DNA of 64,000 nucleotides from JAPPLB01 sp965206655 (GTDB lineage: Bacteria; Acidobacteriota; Terriglobia; Bryobacterales; UBA6623). Positions 16,914 through 25,288 of the stretch are shown here, piece by piece (positions within the stretch are counted from its first letter, which is position 1; every line of letters starts with the position of its first letter). The stretch spans positions 1-64,000 of the forward strand of contig CBDBKC010000031.1 in NCBI GenBank assembly GCA_965206655.1. The letters are read 5' to 3'. The notes beneath the pieces were generated by a model. That model ran no database searches and was not told the DNA's origin. It saw nothing but the letters and a program-made list of their open reading frames with translations. The translations under genes and the position numbers were made by a program.

Positions 16914-17522
16914 TCAGGGGATGTATGGCTCGTAGTCCCCCAGCAGAGCGTCGGCGACGCTGATGGGCTCGGGGCCGCGGCCGCCGCCCGCCGCGTCGAA
17001 TTCAGATTGGAGTTCGGTCCATTGCCGGGCGATGTTGCTTTGGATCGAAACGAGTTGGGGATCATGATAGGTTTCGCCGGGCCGGAAATTCAGTTCACAA
17101 GCGAAGATACGGCCGGGCTGCTCGGGATGGTGAAGCGGTATGCCGAATTTGCGGCAGACGATAGGCCGCTCGGAATAGATGGCGCATTCGCCGTTGATCA
17201 ACGCCGGACAGGCGAGCCGTGTTTCGGGCTTCGGCAGATGGCCCCATGCCCGGATGTATCCGTGCTGCCGCAGAATCTCTTGCCGCCGGGGCAGGTAAGC
17301 GCGAGCGTTTGATTCCAGATTCTCGCGGGCTTGCGGCGTCACCATTTTCACGAGCCGCGAGATGGCCGCCGCTTCTACTTCAGTGATGGAGAAGATCTGA
17401 TGGCAGCAGTCGGTGCAGCCGCGGCCACACCGGATCTTCCCGCCATGCAGACGTCGGTTGCGGCGGAACTCTCGATCGACCGCGGTTCTGATCTCCGAAT
17501 AGTGTTCGAGAATCTCCGGCAT
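16914..17522 (-). CDS. YkgJ family cysteine cluster protein
   Basis: A 202-residue protein with the YkgJ/CxxCxxCC pattern: CGRGCTDCC near residue 32, CPALINGECAIYSERPIVCRKFG near 105, and a later Cys in IFACELNF. The family is predicted to bind a zinc or Fe-S site; its function is unknown. It is divergent from the dehydratase at 17619, with about 96 bases between them, and lies upstream of the M20 gene on the same strand. Confidence 0.87.
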   Translation of the reverse strand: MPEILEHYSEIRTAVDREFRRNRRLHGGKIRCGRGCTDCCHQIFSITEVEAAAISRLVKMVTPQARENLESNARAYLPRRQEILRQHGYIRAWGHLPKPETRLACPALINGECAIYSERPIVCRKFGIPLHHPEQPGRIFACELNFRPGETYHDPQLVSIQSNIARQWTELQSEFDAAGGGRGPEPISVADALLGDYEPYIP

Positions 17523-17618
17523 CTCGGTGCGCGGTCGCGACGGCCGGCCGGCTCCGTCCCTCTCCTCTCTATCTCATCGACTGTCTGCCGTCTGAGTTGC
17601 CTTGGTATCGTATTCGTC

Positions 17619-19358
17619 ATGCGTAACCCTCAAGAACTTCGCAGCGCCCGCTGGTTCGCCGGGCCTGGATATGAGGCCCTTGTCCGGCGGGCCGCCCTGC
17701 GCTCGGAAGGTCTCGGACCGGTCGGTTTTGAAGGCAAGCCGATTATCGGCATCTGCAATTCGTGGAGTGAGTTGACCCACTGCAATGTTCATCTAAGGCA
17801 GGTTTCCGAAGCTGTGAAGCGTGGGGTTTGGGCGGCGGGCGGTGTGCCTCTTGAATTCCCTACGATCTCGCTTGGCGAACTCTTCATGAAGCCAACCACC
17901 ATGTTGTTTCGCAACCTGATGGCGATGGACGTTGAGGAGTGCATCACCGCCAATCCGATCGACGGCGTCGTCTTGCTCAGCGGCTGCGACAAAACGACTC
18001 CGGCACAGCTCATGGGCGCTGCCAGCGCCGACTTGCCGGCCATCATGGTGACGGGCGGGCCGCAACTGAGCGGTCAGTGGGGGCAGGAGCAGATCGGTTC
18101 GGGGACCGACGGCCGCCGTTTGTTCCAGGAGTATCGAGCCGGCCGATTGGGTGAAGAGCAATTGGCGGAGGTCGAGGGTTGTATTGCTCGCAGCAACGGG
18201 CACTGTATGGTCATGGGCACTGCTTCGACCATGGCGTCGATGGCCGAGGCCCTGGGCTTCACCCTGCCTGGCGCGGCGGCGATTCCCGCCGTCGACTCTC
18301 GACGGTTCCAGTTGGCTGAGAGTACGGGGCGGCGCATCGTGGACATGGTTTGGGAAGACCTGCGCCCTTCGAAGATCCTCACTCTCGCTGCCTTTGAAAA
18401 CGCCATCCGCTCCGATATGGCGATCGGTGGTTCCACGAACGCCGTCGTGCATCTGCTCGCCATCGCCGGGCGCGCCGGTATCGATCTTCGCCTTGCGGAC
18501 TTCGATCGTCTTTCTCGCGAGACGCCGTTCCTGGCGAACATCAAGCCCTCCGGCCGATACCTAATGGAGGACTTCTACTACGCGGGCGGCCTGCCGGTCG
18601 TGATGAAGGAAATATTGCCTCTGCTCGACGGAACTGCTCTTACGGCGAATGGGAAGACAGTCGCGGAGAATGTAGCCGGTGCGAAGTGTCTTCGCCCGGA
18701 TGTGATCCGCACCCTTGATGCGCCGCTTCATTCCGAAGGCGGCACCGCAATCCTTAATGGCAATCTGGCACCGGATGGCGCCGTCATCAAACAGACGGCT
18801 GCCTCACCGCACCTGCTCCAGCATCGGGGAAAAGCCGTCGTTTTCGAGCGGTACGAGGAACTCCGGGCCGGCATTGACGACCCAGACCTCGAGATCGATG
18901 ACAAGTCGGTCCTCGTGCTCAAGCACGCGGGGCCTATCGGCGGTCCGGGCTTCCCCGAGTGGGGTCACCTCCCGATTCCGGCCAAGCTGCTTAAGCGCGG
19001 TGTTGAGGATATCGTCCGGGTCAGCGATGCTCGCATGAGCGGGACTAGCTTCGGTACCGACGTCTTACATGTATCTCCCGAGGCAGCCGTCGGCGGGCCG
19101 CTCGCCGCGGTGAGAACGGGCGACGAGATTGAGCTCGACGTACCCGGCCGCCGGATTGAACTTCGTGTCGAGGAACGGGAGATTCAGAGAAGACTGGCGG
19201 ACTACAAGCCGCCTGTCGTTCACTATCGCCGAGGCTATGGGAGCCTCTTCTTGAGGGAAGTCACCCAAGCACACGAAGGATGCGACTTCCGATTTCTTCA
19301 CGCGCTTTCCGGCGGGCGTCAGGCGACCAATGACTTCGACGCCGAAAACCTCCCTTAG
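17619..19358 (+). CDS. IlvD/Edd family sugar-acid dehydratase
   Basis: A 579-residue Fe-S dehydratase of the IlvD/Edd family. The cluster and substrate motifs are GICNSWSELTHCN (near residue 45), LLSGCDKTTPAQLMGAASAD (near 115) and GHCMVMGTASTMASMAEALG (near 190). Reading NSWSELTHCN rather than the biosynthetic IlvD pattern points to the pentonate/hexonate dehydratases (L-arabinonate or D-xylonate type), which form 2-keto-3-deoxy sugar acids. The ATG at 17619 is preferred over upstream codons that overlap the divergent YkgJ gene. No other branched-chain amino acid genes are nearby, which supports the catabolic role. Confidence 0.87.
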   Translation: MRNPQELRSARWFAGPGYEALVRRAALRSEGLGPVGFEGKPIIGICNSWSELTHCNVHLRQVSEAVKRGVWAAGGVPLEFPTISLGELFMKPTTMLFRNLMAMDVEECITANPIDGVVLLSGCDKTTPAQLMGAASADLPAIMVTGGPQLSGQWGQEQIGSGTDGRRLFQEYRAGRLGEEQLAEVEGCIARSNGHCMVMGTASTMASMAEALGFTLPGAAAIPAVDSRRFQLAESTGRRIVDMVWEDLRPSKILTLAAFENAIRSDMAIGGSTNAVVHLLAIAGRAGIDLRLADFDRLSRETPFLANIKPSGRYLMEDFYYAGGLPVVMKEILPLLDGTALTANGKTVAENVAGAKCLRPDVIRTLDAPLHSEGGTAILNGNLAPDGAVIKQTAASPHLLQHRGKAVVFERYEELRAGIDDPDLEIDDKSVLVLKHAGPIGGPGFPEWGHLPIPAKLLKRGVEDIVRVSDARMSGTSFGTDVLHVSPEAAVGGPLAAVRTGDEIELDVPGRRIELRVEEREIQRRLADYKPPVVHYRRGYGSLFLREVTQAHEGCDFRFLHALSGGRQATNDFDAENLP

Positions 19359-19393
19359 CGCTCGATCAACTTTCGGGCGTCTAGCCCCTAATG

Positions 19394-20062
19394 CTATTGG
19401 CTGACAGCGGTTTCGGAAGCGGAAAACATGCTGACCTCGACCGCCTTCTCTGGGGTGGGCGTGTCTTTGGTGACCGTCGGTTCACCGTCTAATAGTACGT
19501 TCTGAGACGCGTAGCCCTCCTGAGACGAACTGACACCGTAGGCGCTTTCGAGCCACTCAACCCCTGGCGCGGTGATACGAAGATCTCCGACATCAGTGCG
19601 GTTGATGTGACCTTTTTCCCGCAGGAACCAGAGCGGAAACTCCAAGCTCTGAATATCCAACCCGACGCCGGCCGAGATCTCTTTCCCTGTCATTTCCCCG
19701 TCTTGCGGTTTCTGGAGCATGCGTTCGTACAGCACCGTGAGGACGAGATGACGTTTACGGATCTCGTCCTTCATGGCTTCGGGTGTTACCGAGTCGTGAG
19801 ATCCGGCTTGGAGTCCCCCCTTTCGCCGCAGGCACTCGGCATCGTAAGTGTTTCGAGATCTCGGGTTGGAGAGGGTGAGGTAGGCCTTCTTCACCAACTC
19901 GAACTTCTCGGCATCCGCCGTCTGATTGTTCTGGGGTGAATACCGCCGCAGTTGGGCTCTCACGGCGGTTTCGACTAACTCAGCGTTCGCCTGCGCGCTT
20001 AACCTGAGAAGATCGTAGTAGTCGATGAACTTTCCCTCTGCCAAGTAAGACTCCCCGCACAC
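19394..20062 (-). CDS. J-domain-like/winged-helix protein lacking HPD
   Basis: A 222-residue protein with an N-terminal J-like domain (IDYYDLLRLSAQANAELVE to NPRSRNTYDAE, about residues 13-78) and a C-terminal winged-helix-like part (LVLTVLYERM, EMTGKEISAGVGLD, LWFLREKGHINR, ITAPGVEWLE). The HPD tripeptide needed to activate DnaK is replaced by SPQ in RRYSPQNN. DnaJ-like proteins with this C-terminal half are known in acidobacteria. Here the loss of HPD suggests a scaffold or regulatory role rather than a chaperone role. The start is GTG at 20060-20062. It converges with the dehydratase gene. Confidence 0.75.
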   Translation of the reverse strand: MCGESYLAEGKFIDYYDLLRLSAQANAELVETAVRAQLRRYSPQNNQTADAEKFELVKKAYLTLSNPRSRNTYDAECLRRKGGLQAGSHDSVTPEAMKDEIRKRHLVLTVLYERMLQKPQDGEMTGKEISAGVGLDIQSLEFPLWFLREKGHINRTDVGDLRITAPGVEWLESAYGVSSSQEGYASQNVLLDGEPTVTKDTPTPEKAVEVSMFSASETAVSQ

Positions 20063-20167
20063 CCCGCCGTAACTATAGGATACGGACCTCGAGAGCTACG
20101 AACAATTGAGCGAGGGACGTATGCCTAAGTCTTAAAGTCTTCTCCCTAGTTCAGCATGCTCACGTCC

Positions 20168-20941
20168 CTATTGCTCTAGTTTGGTCATCCGGGGGAGAAT
20201 AAAGCCCCCGTCCATCCGCAGCGAGCTGCCAGTCACGTAGCTTGAATCCTTATCGGACGCCAGGAAGACAACGAGACCCGCAATTTCCTCGGGTCGGCCC
20301 AGTCGCTTGAAGGGTAGTTGGGCTCCCAGCGACTGAATTTCTTCTTCGCTCGCGTGCGTCCTCTCGCCCGGCGTATCAATCCAGCCGGGCTCGATCGTGT
20401 TGACGCGGATTTCGTACTGCGCCAGCTCGGCCGCCCACGTTCGCGACATGTGAATCACCGCGGCCTTGGCTCCGTTGTACGCGGTAGACAGCGGATAGGG
20501 CCGTACGCCTTGCACCGAGCTGATCGAGATAATACTGCCGCCGTCGCCCTGGCTGACCATCTGTCGCGCCGCGAGCTGTGAACAGTGAAACACCGACCAC
20601 AACGTCGGCCCCCAGGTCTTCTCGACGTCCGCGACTTCCAGTTCGAGGAGCGGTTTGCGCACCGATGTCGCGGCATTGTTCAGTAGAATGTCGACCCTTC
20701 CGAGCGTCCGCCGTACGTCGTCGAAGAAGCGCTCGCAGTCAGCGCGCTGGGCGACGTTCGCTGGGGTGAACGAGGCGCGCCGGCCGAGAGCTTCGATTTC
20801 CTCTACGGTCTCCCGCCCTTCGCTTTCAAGCAGGTCGCAGATTCCAATGTCCGCGCCTTCGCGCGCCATCGCCAGGGCCGAGGCTTTACCGATACCGCGC
20901 GCGCCTCCGGTGATAACCGCAACTTTGCCTTCGAGTTTCAT
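20168..20941 (-). CDS. SDR family oxidoreductase
   Basis: A 257-residue classical short-chain dehydrogenase. The NAD(P)-binding motif TGGARGIG is at residues 11-18, NNAA at 88-91, and the catalytic set includes S141/S142, Y155 and K159 (YNGAK). The acidic residue D36 after the second strand (GICD) favours NAD+. The start at 20941 gives the usual family N-terminus MKLEGKVAVITGG. The C-terminal VTGSSLRMDGG motif is normal. Substrate unknown; with a sugar-acid dehydratase and a sulfatase nearby, a polyol or sugar is plausible. Confidence 0.9.
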   Translation of the reverse strand: MKLEGKVAVITGGARGIGKASALAMAREGADIGICDLLESEGRETVEEIEALGRRASFTPANVAQRADCERFFDDVRRTLGRVDILLNNAATSVRKPLLELEVADVEKTWGPTLWSVFHCSQLAARQMVSQGDGGSIISISSVQGVRPYPLSTAYNGAKAAVIHMSRTWAAELAQYEIRVNTIEPGWIDTPGERTHASEEEIQSLGAQLPFKRLGRPEEIAGLVVFLASDKDSSYVTGSSLRMDGGFILPRMTKLEQ

Positions 20942-21032
20942 GAGGAACCCGCAACCTCCGATCAGGTTCCATTGTAGTGGTGATGACTGAATCTCCAATG
21001 AAAGCGGGTTTGAGCGGGATATACTGCCTTTC

Positions 21033-22421
21033 ATGTCCGTGCTACGAATGTTTGTTGCTGTTGGGATGCTAGCCACGAACCTTGCTTCCCTCAACTTGGC
21101 GCAAGGCCCTCCCCCCAACGTTGTGATCGTTTTTACTGACGATCAAGGTTACGGCGACGTGGGTGTCTACGGCGCGACAGAGTTCCGCACGCCGAATCTT
21201 GACCGCATGGCAAGCGAGGGGGCGCGCTTCACCAGTTTTTATGTGGCCGCGCCGGTTTGTACGCCGTCGCGGGCGGCTCTGCTGACCGGAAGTTATCCGG
21301 TGAGGGTCGGGCTTGGCCACCGCGTGCTCTTCCCATACTCAAAGACGGGCTTGCATCCTGATGAGGTCACGCTTCCGGAGCTCCTCAAGAGTCGCGGCTA
21401 TGCGACCGGCATCGTTGGCAAGTGGCACTTGGGCCATCACGCCAAGTTCCTGCCGACACGCCAGGGGTTCGACACATACTTCGGCATTCCCTATAGCAAC
21501 GACATGGGCAACCACCGGTACACCCGCCGGAGTTTCGTGTCACCGCCGCTTCCGATCCTGCGAAACGAAGAGACGATCGAACAGCAGCCCGACCAGACGC
21601 AGCTCACTCGGCGTTATACCGACCAGGCAATCCGGTTCATACGCACCAACAAAGACCACCCCTTCTTTTTGTACTTGCCTCACAGCATGCCGCATCGGCC
21701 TCTGGCGGCCTCAGCACGGTTCGCCGGACGGTCACAGCTCGGCATCTACGGCGATGCGATTGAAGAGATCGATTGGTCGGTCGGCGAGATTCTCGAGACT
21801 CTTCGCGAGCTGGGCATTGATCGCCGGACGTTGGTCATTTTCACGACAGACAACGGCGCTACGATCGCGCCGTGGCAGCGCCGCGGCTATCGGCCGGGTT
21901 CGAACGGCCCTTTGAGGGCGGGGAAGAACACAACCTGGGAAGGCGGCATGCGGGTTCCCGCGATCATGCGCTGGCCGGGGCGGATACCGGCGGGACTTGT
22001 TCAGGATGAGCTGACGACGGCCATGGACCTGCTCCCGACGATTGCCGGCCTGGCCGGCGCGGTCGCGCCCAAAGATCGCATCGTTGATGGCAAGGACATT
22101 TGGCCCCTCATGTCAGGGAAAGCCGGCGCGCGTACGCCCCACGACGCGTTCTATTACTACCGTGATGAGCGTTTGCAGGCTGTGCGTAGCGGACCTTGGA
22201 AGTTGCACGTGTACCGGCCGGAGTGGGGCGCCGGGGCGCAAGGTCATCAACCGCTGCTATTCAACCTTGATGAGGATATCGGCGAGAACGTTAACGTCGC
22301 GGGCGTGAATGAGGGCGTTGTGAAGCGTCTGTTGGCCCTGGCTGAAAACGCACGAGAGGATCTGGGCGACGCCGCGACGGGCCGCAAGGGCAAGAATGTG
22401 CGGCCGGTGGGCCGGCTCTAG
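21033..22421 (+). CDS. Secreted arylsulfatase-type sulfatase
   Basis: A 462-residue type I sulfatase that hydrolyses sulfate esters. A signal peptide covers about residues 1-23. The metal-site TDDQGYGD follows at 35-42 and the formylglycine motif CTPSRAALLTG has C76 as the residue to be converted by a formylglycine-generating enzyme. GKWHLGHH and TDNGA complete the active site. No maturase is in this window. It is divergent from the SDR gene with 91 bases between. It probably removes sulfate from polysaccharides in the periplasm or outside the cell. Confidence 0.93.
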   Translation: MSVLRMFVAVGMLATNLASLNLAQGPPPNVVIVFTDDQGYGDVGVYGATEFRTPNLDRMASEGARFTSFYVAAPVCTPSRAALLTGSYPVRVGLGHRVLFPYSKTGLHPDEVTLPELLKSRGYATGIVGKWHLGHHAKFLPTRQGFDTYFGIPYSNDMGNHRYTRRSFVSPPLPILRNEETIEQQPDQTQLTRRYTDQAIRFIRTNKDHPFFLYLPHSMPHRPLAASARFAGRSQLGIYGDAIEEIDWSVGEILETLRELGIDRRTLVIFTTDNGATIAPWQRRGYRPGSNGPLRAGKNTTWEGGMRVPAIMRWPGRIPAGLVQDELTTAMDLLPTIAGLAGAVAPKDRIVDGKDIWPLMSGKAGARTPHDAFYYYRDERLQAVRSGPWKLHVYRPEWGAGAQGHQPLLFNLDEDIGENVNVAGVNEGVVKRLLALAENAREDLGDAATGRKGKNVRPVGRL

Positions 22422-22546
22422 CCACTCGGCCCTATCGACGACCGGATCGAGGACCTACAGCCTCTCTCGCAAGGGTCGGAAGGTCCGACCGCGGGCGCGC
22501 CTTCCGCCGTCGAAGCCCGCGGGGAACTGCTACTCTGGTCCTCCCT

Positions 22547-23389
22547 GTGGAATCCCGTGTCGTCGCCTTGATCCTGCTTTCGGCCCTGCTGCACTCGGGT
22601 TGGAATGCACTGGTGAAGCTCAAGGGCGATCCGCTGATCATGCTGGCGGCAATCGCCGGCACCGCCACACTTTGGACCCTACCGGTCATTCCGTTCTTGC
22701 CGTTCCCGGCGGCGGACGTTTGGCCGTACCTGCTGGGGTCGATGGTACTGCACACGTTCTACAATCTCTTCCTGTACGCGGGATATAAGCACGGCGACCT
22801 GGGGCAGGTGTATCCGATAGCACGCGGGGTTGCGCCGCTGATTGTAACCGGCGCCGCTCCGATCGTTGCTGGAGAGACTGTCACGGTCCCGACGATGGCG
22901 GGCGTACTCTTGATCGCGGGGGGAGTCGTGAGCTTGGCGTTTTCGGGTGCGCGGCCACCACGCGAGAATCCGCGCCCCGTGCTTTATGCGCTCGGCGCGG
23001 CCCTCTTCATTGCGAGCTACACGACCGTCGATGGGCTGGGGGCCCGGCGGGCCGCGACTCCCCACGGCTATATCGCCTGGCTGTTCGTCTTGGACGGGAT
23101 TCCGATGAGCGCGATAGCATTCCGGCTTCGCGGCCGCGAGGTCCTCGGCTGGCTCCGCGGCAACTGGGCGCGGGGAACAGCGGGCGGCGCGATGTCGGTC
23201 GTCGGCTACTGGCTCGTGGTGTGGGCCCTGAGTATCGGGACACTCGCTCCGGTAGCGGCCTTGCGGGAAGTGGGAGTCATCTTCGCCGCCGTGTTCGCTT
23301 CCGTTGTGCTGAAGGAGCGCTTCGGAGCCCGCCGAATCGCGGCGGCGCTGCTCGTCGCCGCCGGCGCAATCGCGCTGCGTTGGAGCTAA
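22547..23389 (+). CDS. DMT superfamily (EamA-like) transporter
   Basis: A 280-residue membrane protein with about ten hydrophobic segments arranged as two EamA-like repeats. The start (LILLSALLHSGWNALVKLKGDP) and PIARGVAPLIVTGAAPIVAGE in the first half match small-metabolite exporters of the drug/metabolite transporter superfamily. GTG at 22547 is taken as start. Its stop lies 10 bases from the end of convergent alr. The substrate cannot be read from the sequence. Confidence 0.85.
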   Translation: MESRVVALILLSALLHSGWNALVKLKGDPLIMLAAIAGTATLWTLPVIPFLPFPAADVWPYLLGSMVLHTFYNLFLYAGYKHGDLGQVYPIARGVAPLIVTGAAPIVAGETVTVPTMAGVLLIAGGVVSLAFSGARPPRENPRPVLYALGAALFIASYTTVDGLGARRAATPHGYIAWLFVLDGIPMSAIAFRLRGREVLGWLRGNWARGTAGGAMSVVGYWLVVWALSIGTLAPVAALREVGVIFAAVFASVVLKERFGARRIAAALLVAAGAIALRWS

Positions 23390-23399
23390 GATCACAAGG

Positions 23400-24518
23400 C
23401 TACCGGGCGTGGATTCGCGGCACGCGCGCGGAAATCCCGCAAAGCACTTCCAGCGAGATCGTACCCCGGCAACTCGCCATTTCCGCTGCGTCGAGCGACT
23501 CGCCGATCAGCGTGACTTCGTCGCCCGGGGCGGCTCCGGGGGCATCGGTGAGATCGACCAACGTGACGTCCATGCTGATGAGCCCGACAATCGGGCAGCG
23601 GCGTCCGGCGACCAGAACGGCCCCGCAGTTCGATAAGGACCGGTCGAGGCCATCGCCATAGCCGACAGGCAGCATGCCAATCTTTGTCTCACGCTCCGCT
23701 CGAAAGCCGCTGTTGTAACCTACGAGCGCGCCCTTGCTGACGGTTCGCGCTGTCTGGATGCGAGTCTTCCACTCAAGGGCCGGCGTCAGTTGTAACCGCG
23801 AGGGAGGCGCATCGCCGCGGGCGGCTGCGACGTAGCCGTAGAGCGATATTCCCGGCCTCACTAAGTCGAAGTCCAATTCCGGGCGGTAGGCAAGAGCGAC
23901 GCTATTGGCGGAATGCAAATATTTCGGCCGTATACCACGTTCCGCCAGCGAGGCAAGGGCCGCCGAAAACCGTTCCTGCTGTTCCTCGCACTGCCCGCTT
24001 GTAAAGTCTTCGGCGGCGGCGTGATGGGTGGCGAGGCCCTCAAGATTCAGTGACTCGGCCCTGCCGATGGGCGCCGCGATCTCGGAAATATTCTGATCGT
24101 CAAAACCACATCGGTTCATGCCTGTGTTGATTTCCAGGTGATAGGGGAGTTGCCGGCCATCCAAACGAGCCCGGGCATCCCAGCGCTCGATCTGGCCTGG
24201 ATCTTGTACGACGGGTGTCAGATCCAAACGAGAGGCGAGCTCTTCCTCACCGTCCAGAAAGCCGCTCAAGACGGCGATTTCACCCGCGAGCCCCGATTCC
24301 CGAAGCTCAGCTCCCTCGGCGACGCATGCCACCGCGAACTTCCGGCATCCCTCGGCCGCCAGCGCCTTCGATACCTCGATCACTCCATGACCATAAGCAT
24401 TCGCCTTGACCACGGCCATGATTTCCGGCCGTGGTCCGACCGACCGCCGAATCGACTGATAATTGCCGGCTAGCGCCGTGAGGTCGACACGAGCGTAGGT
24501 TCGGAGGGGAAGAGTCAA
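23400..24518 (-). CDS. alr: Alanine racemase
   Basis: A 372-residue PLP-dependent alanine racemase that makes D-alanine for peptidoglycan. The cofactor lysine is K38 in AVVKANAYGHG and the catalytic tyrosine is Y268 in VGYNSGFRAE. The TIM-barrel half carries HLEINTGMNRCGF and HSANSVA, and the C-terminal beta half carries PVGYGDGL. The start codon is TTG at 24518 and no clear ribosome-binding site is visible, so expression may be low. Length is normal for the family. Confidence 0.93.
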   Translation of the reverse strand: MTLPLRTYARVDLTALAGNYQSIRRSVGPRPEIMAVVKANAYGHGVIEVSKALAAEGCRKFAVACVAEGAELRESGLAGEIAVLSGFLDGEEELASRLDLTPVVQDPGQIERWDARARLDGRQLPYHLEINTGMNRCGFDDQNISEIAAPIGRAESLNLEGLATHHAAAEDFTSGQCEEQQERFSAALASLAERGIRPKYLHSANSVALAYRPELDFDLVRPGISLYGYVAAARGDAPPSRLQLTPALEWKTRIQTARTVSKGALVGYNSGFRAERETKIGMLPVGYGDGLDRSLSNCGAVLVAGRRCPIVGLISMDVTLVDLTDAPGAAPGDEVTLIGESLDAAEMASCRGTISLEVLCGISARVPRIHAR

Positions 24519-24628
24519 ACTTGAATCTATCAGAGGATGTGAGAATCAGCCGTTATCCACGTAAAGATATACTTGGAGTTTCAGCCCCGCACCCGGTTTC
24601 GTGGCGCGGCGTTCACTAAGGAAACCTG

Positions 24629-25264
24629 ATGACCTTCCTCTCCGCCCCCCGGGATACCTTCCGCCGGTTCGTTGTCGTTGCCACCGTATGTCTGAGCACC
24701 GCCGTTGCCTCGGCCCAATATGACTATTCCGGTGAGGCCTTTGTGGGCTTCTCGCACCTGAATTTCAAACCGGAAACCGAGATCGATAGCACCGGGCTGA
24801 ACGGCTTCGAGACTTCGCTGTCCGGCTACGTGAACGATTGGTTGGGCATGACGGCGGATGTCTCCTACTATCGGGGCTCGACCGCTTTGAATCCTCCGCT
24901 TGGCGGTACGGCGAACGTCGACCTCGAACTATGGAATTACTTGTTTGGCCCACAAATTCGCGTTGTGCGCCAGGAGCGCTTCTCGGGTATGGTGCGGGTG
25001 CTCTTTGGTGTCACGAGTGGTGACGCCGACCCCGAAACGTTCCAACGCGATGATGGCAGCTCGTTCCGGCTAGCTGTGAAGGAAGATAAGTTCGCCATGT
25101 CGATCGGCGGCGGCTTCGACGTCAATATCAACGAGCAATTGGCGTGGCGCGTCATTCAACCCGAATACTTCATGACGAGCTTCGCCGGCGGACGGCAGGG
25201 CAACTTCCGATTCTCAACCGGGCTGATCTACCGCTTCAGCAGGCGCAAGCCCAACGCGCCTTAA
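24629..25264 (+). CDS. Outer-membrane beta-barrel protein
   Basis: A 211-residue exported protein with a signal peptide (cut after ASA, about residue 29) and alternating polar/aromatic strands typical of an eight-strand OmpA/OmpX-like barrel: YSGEAFVGFSHLNF, NGFETSLSGYVNDWLGMTADVSYY, FRFSTGLIYRF. The aromatic strand near the end fits outer-membrane insertion, although a short basic tail (SRRKPNAP) follows. Function unknown; similar barrels are common surface proteins in acidobacteria. Confidence 0.75.
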   Translation: MTFLSAPRDTFRRFVVVATVCLSTAVASAQYDYSGEAFVGFSHLNFKPETEIDSTGLNGFETSLSGYVNDWLGMTADVSYYRGSTALNPPLGGTANVDLELWNYLFGPQIRVVRQERFSGMVRVLFGVTSGDADPETFQRDDGSSFRLAVKEDKFAMSIGGGFDVNINEQLAWRVIQPEYFMTSFAGGRQGNFRFSTGLIYRFSRRKPNAP

Positions 25265-25288
25265 GCGGCTGCGGGCGCCGCATGCGGG

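Noticed and set aside
16802..17065. N-terminal extension of the M20 hydrolase
   Set aside because: It overlaps the cysteine-cluster gene and would bury the clear signal peptide that begins at 16801.
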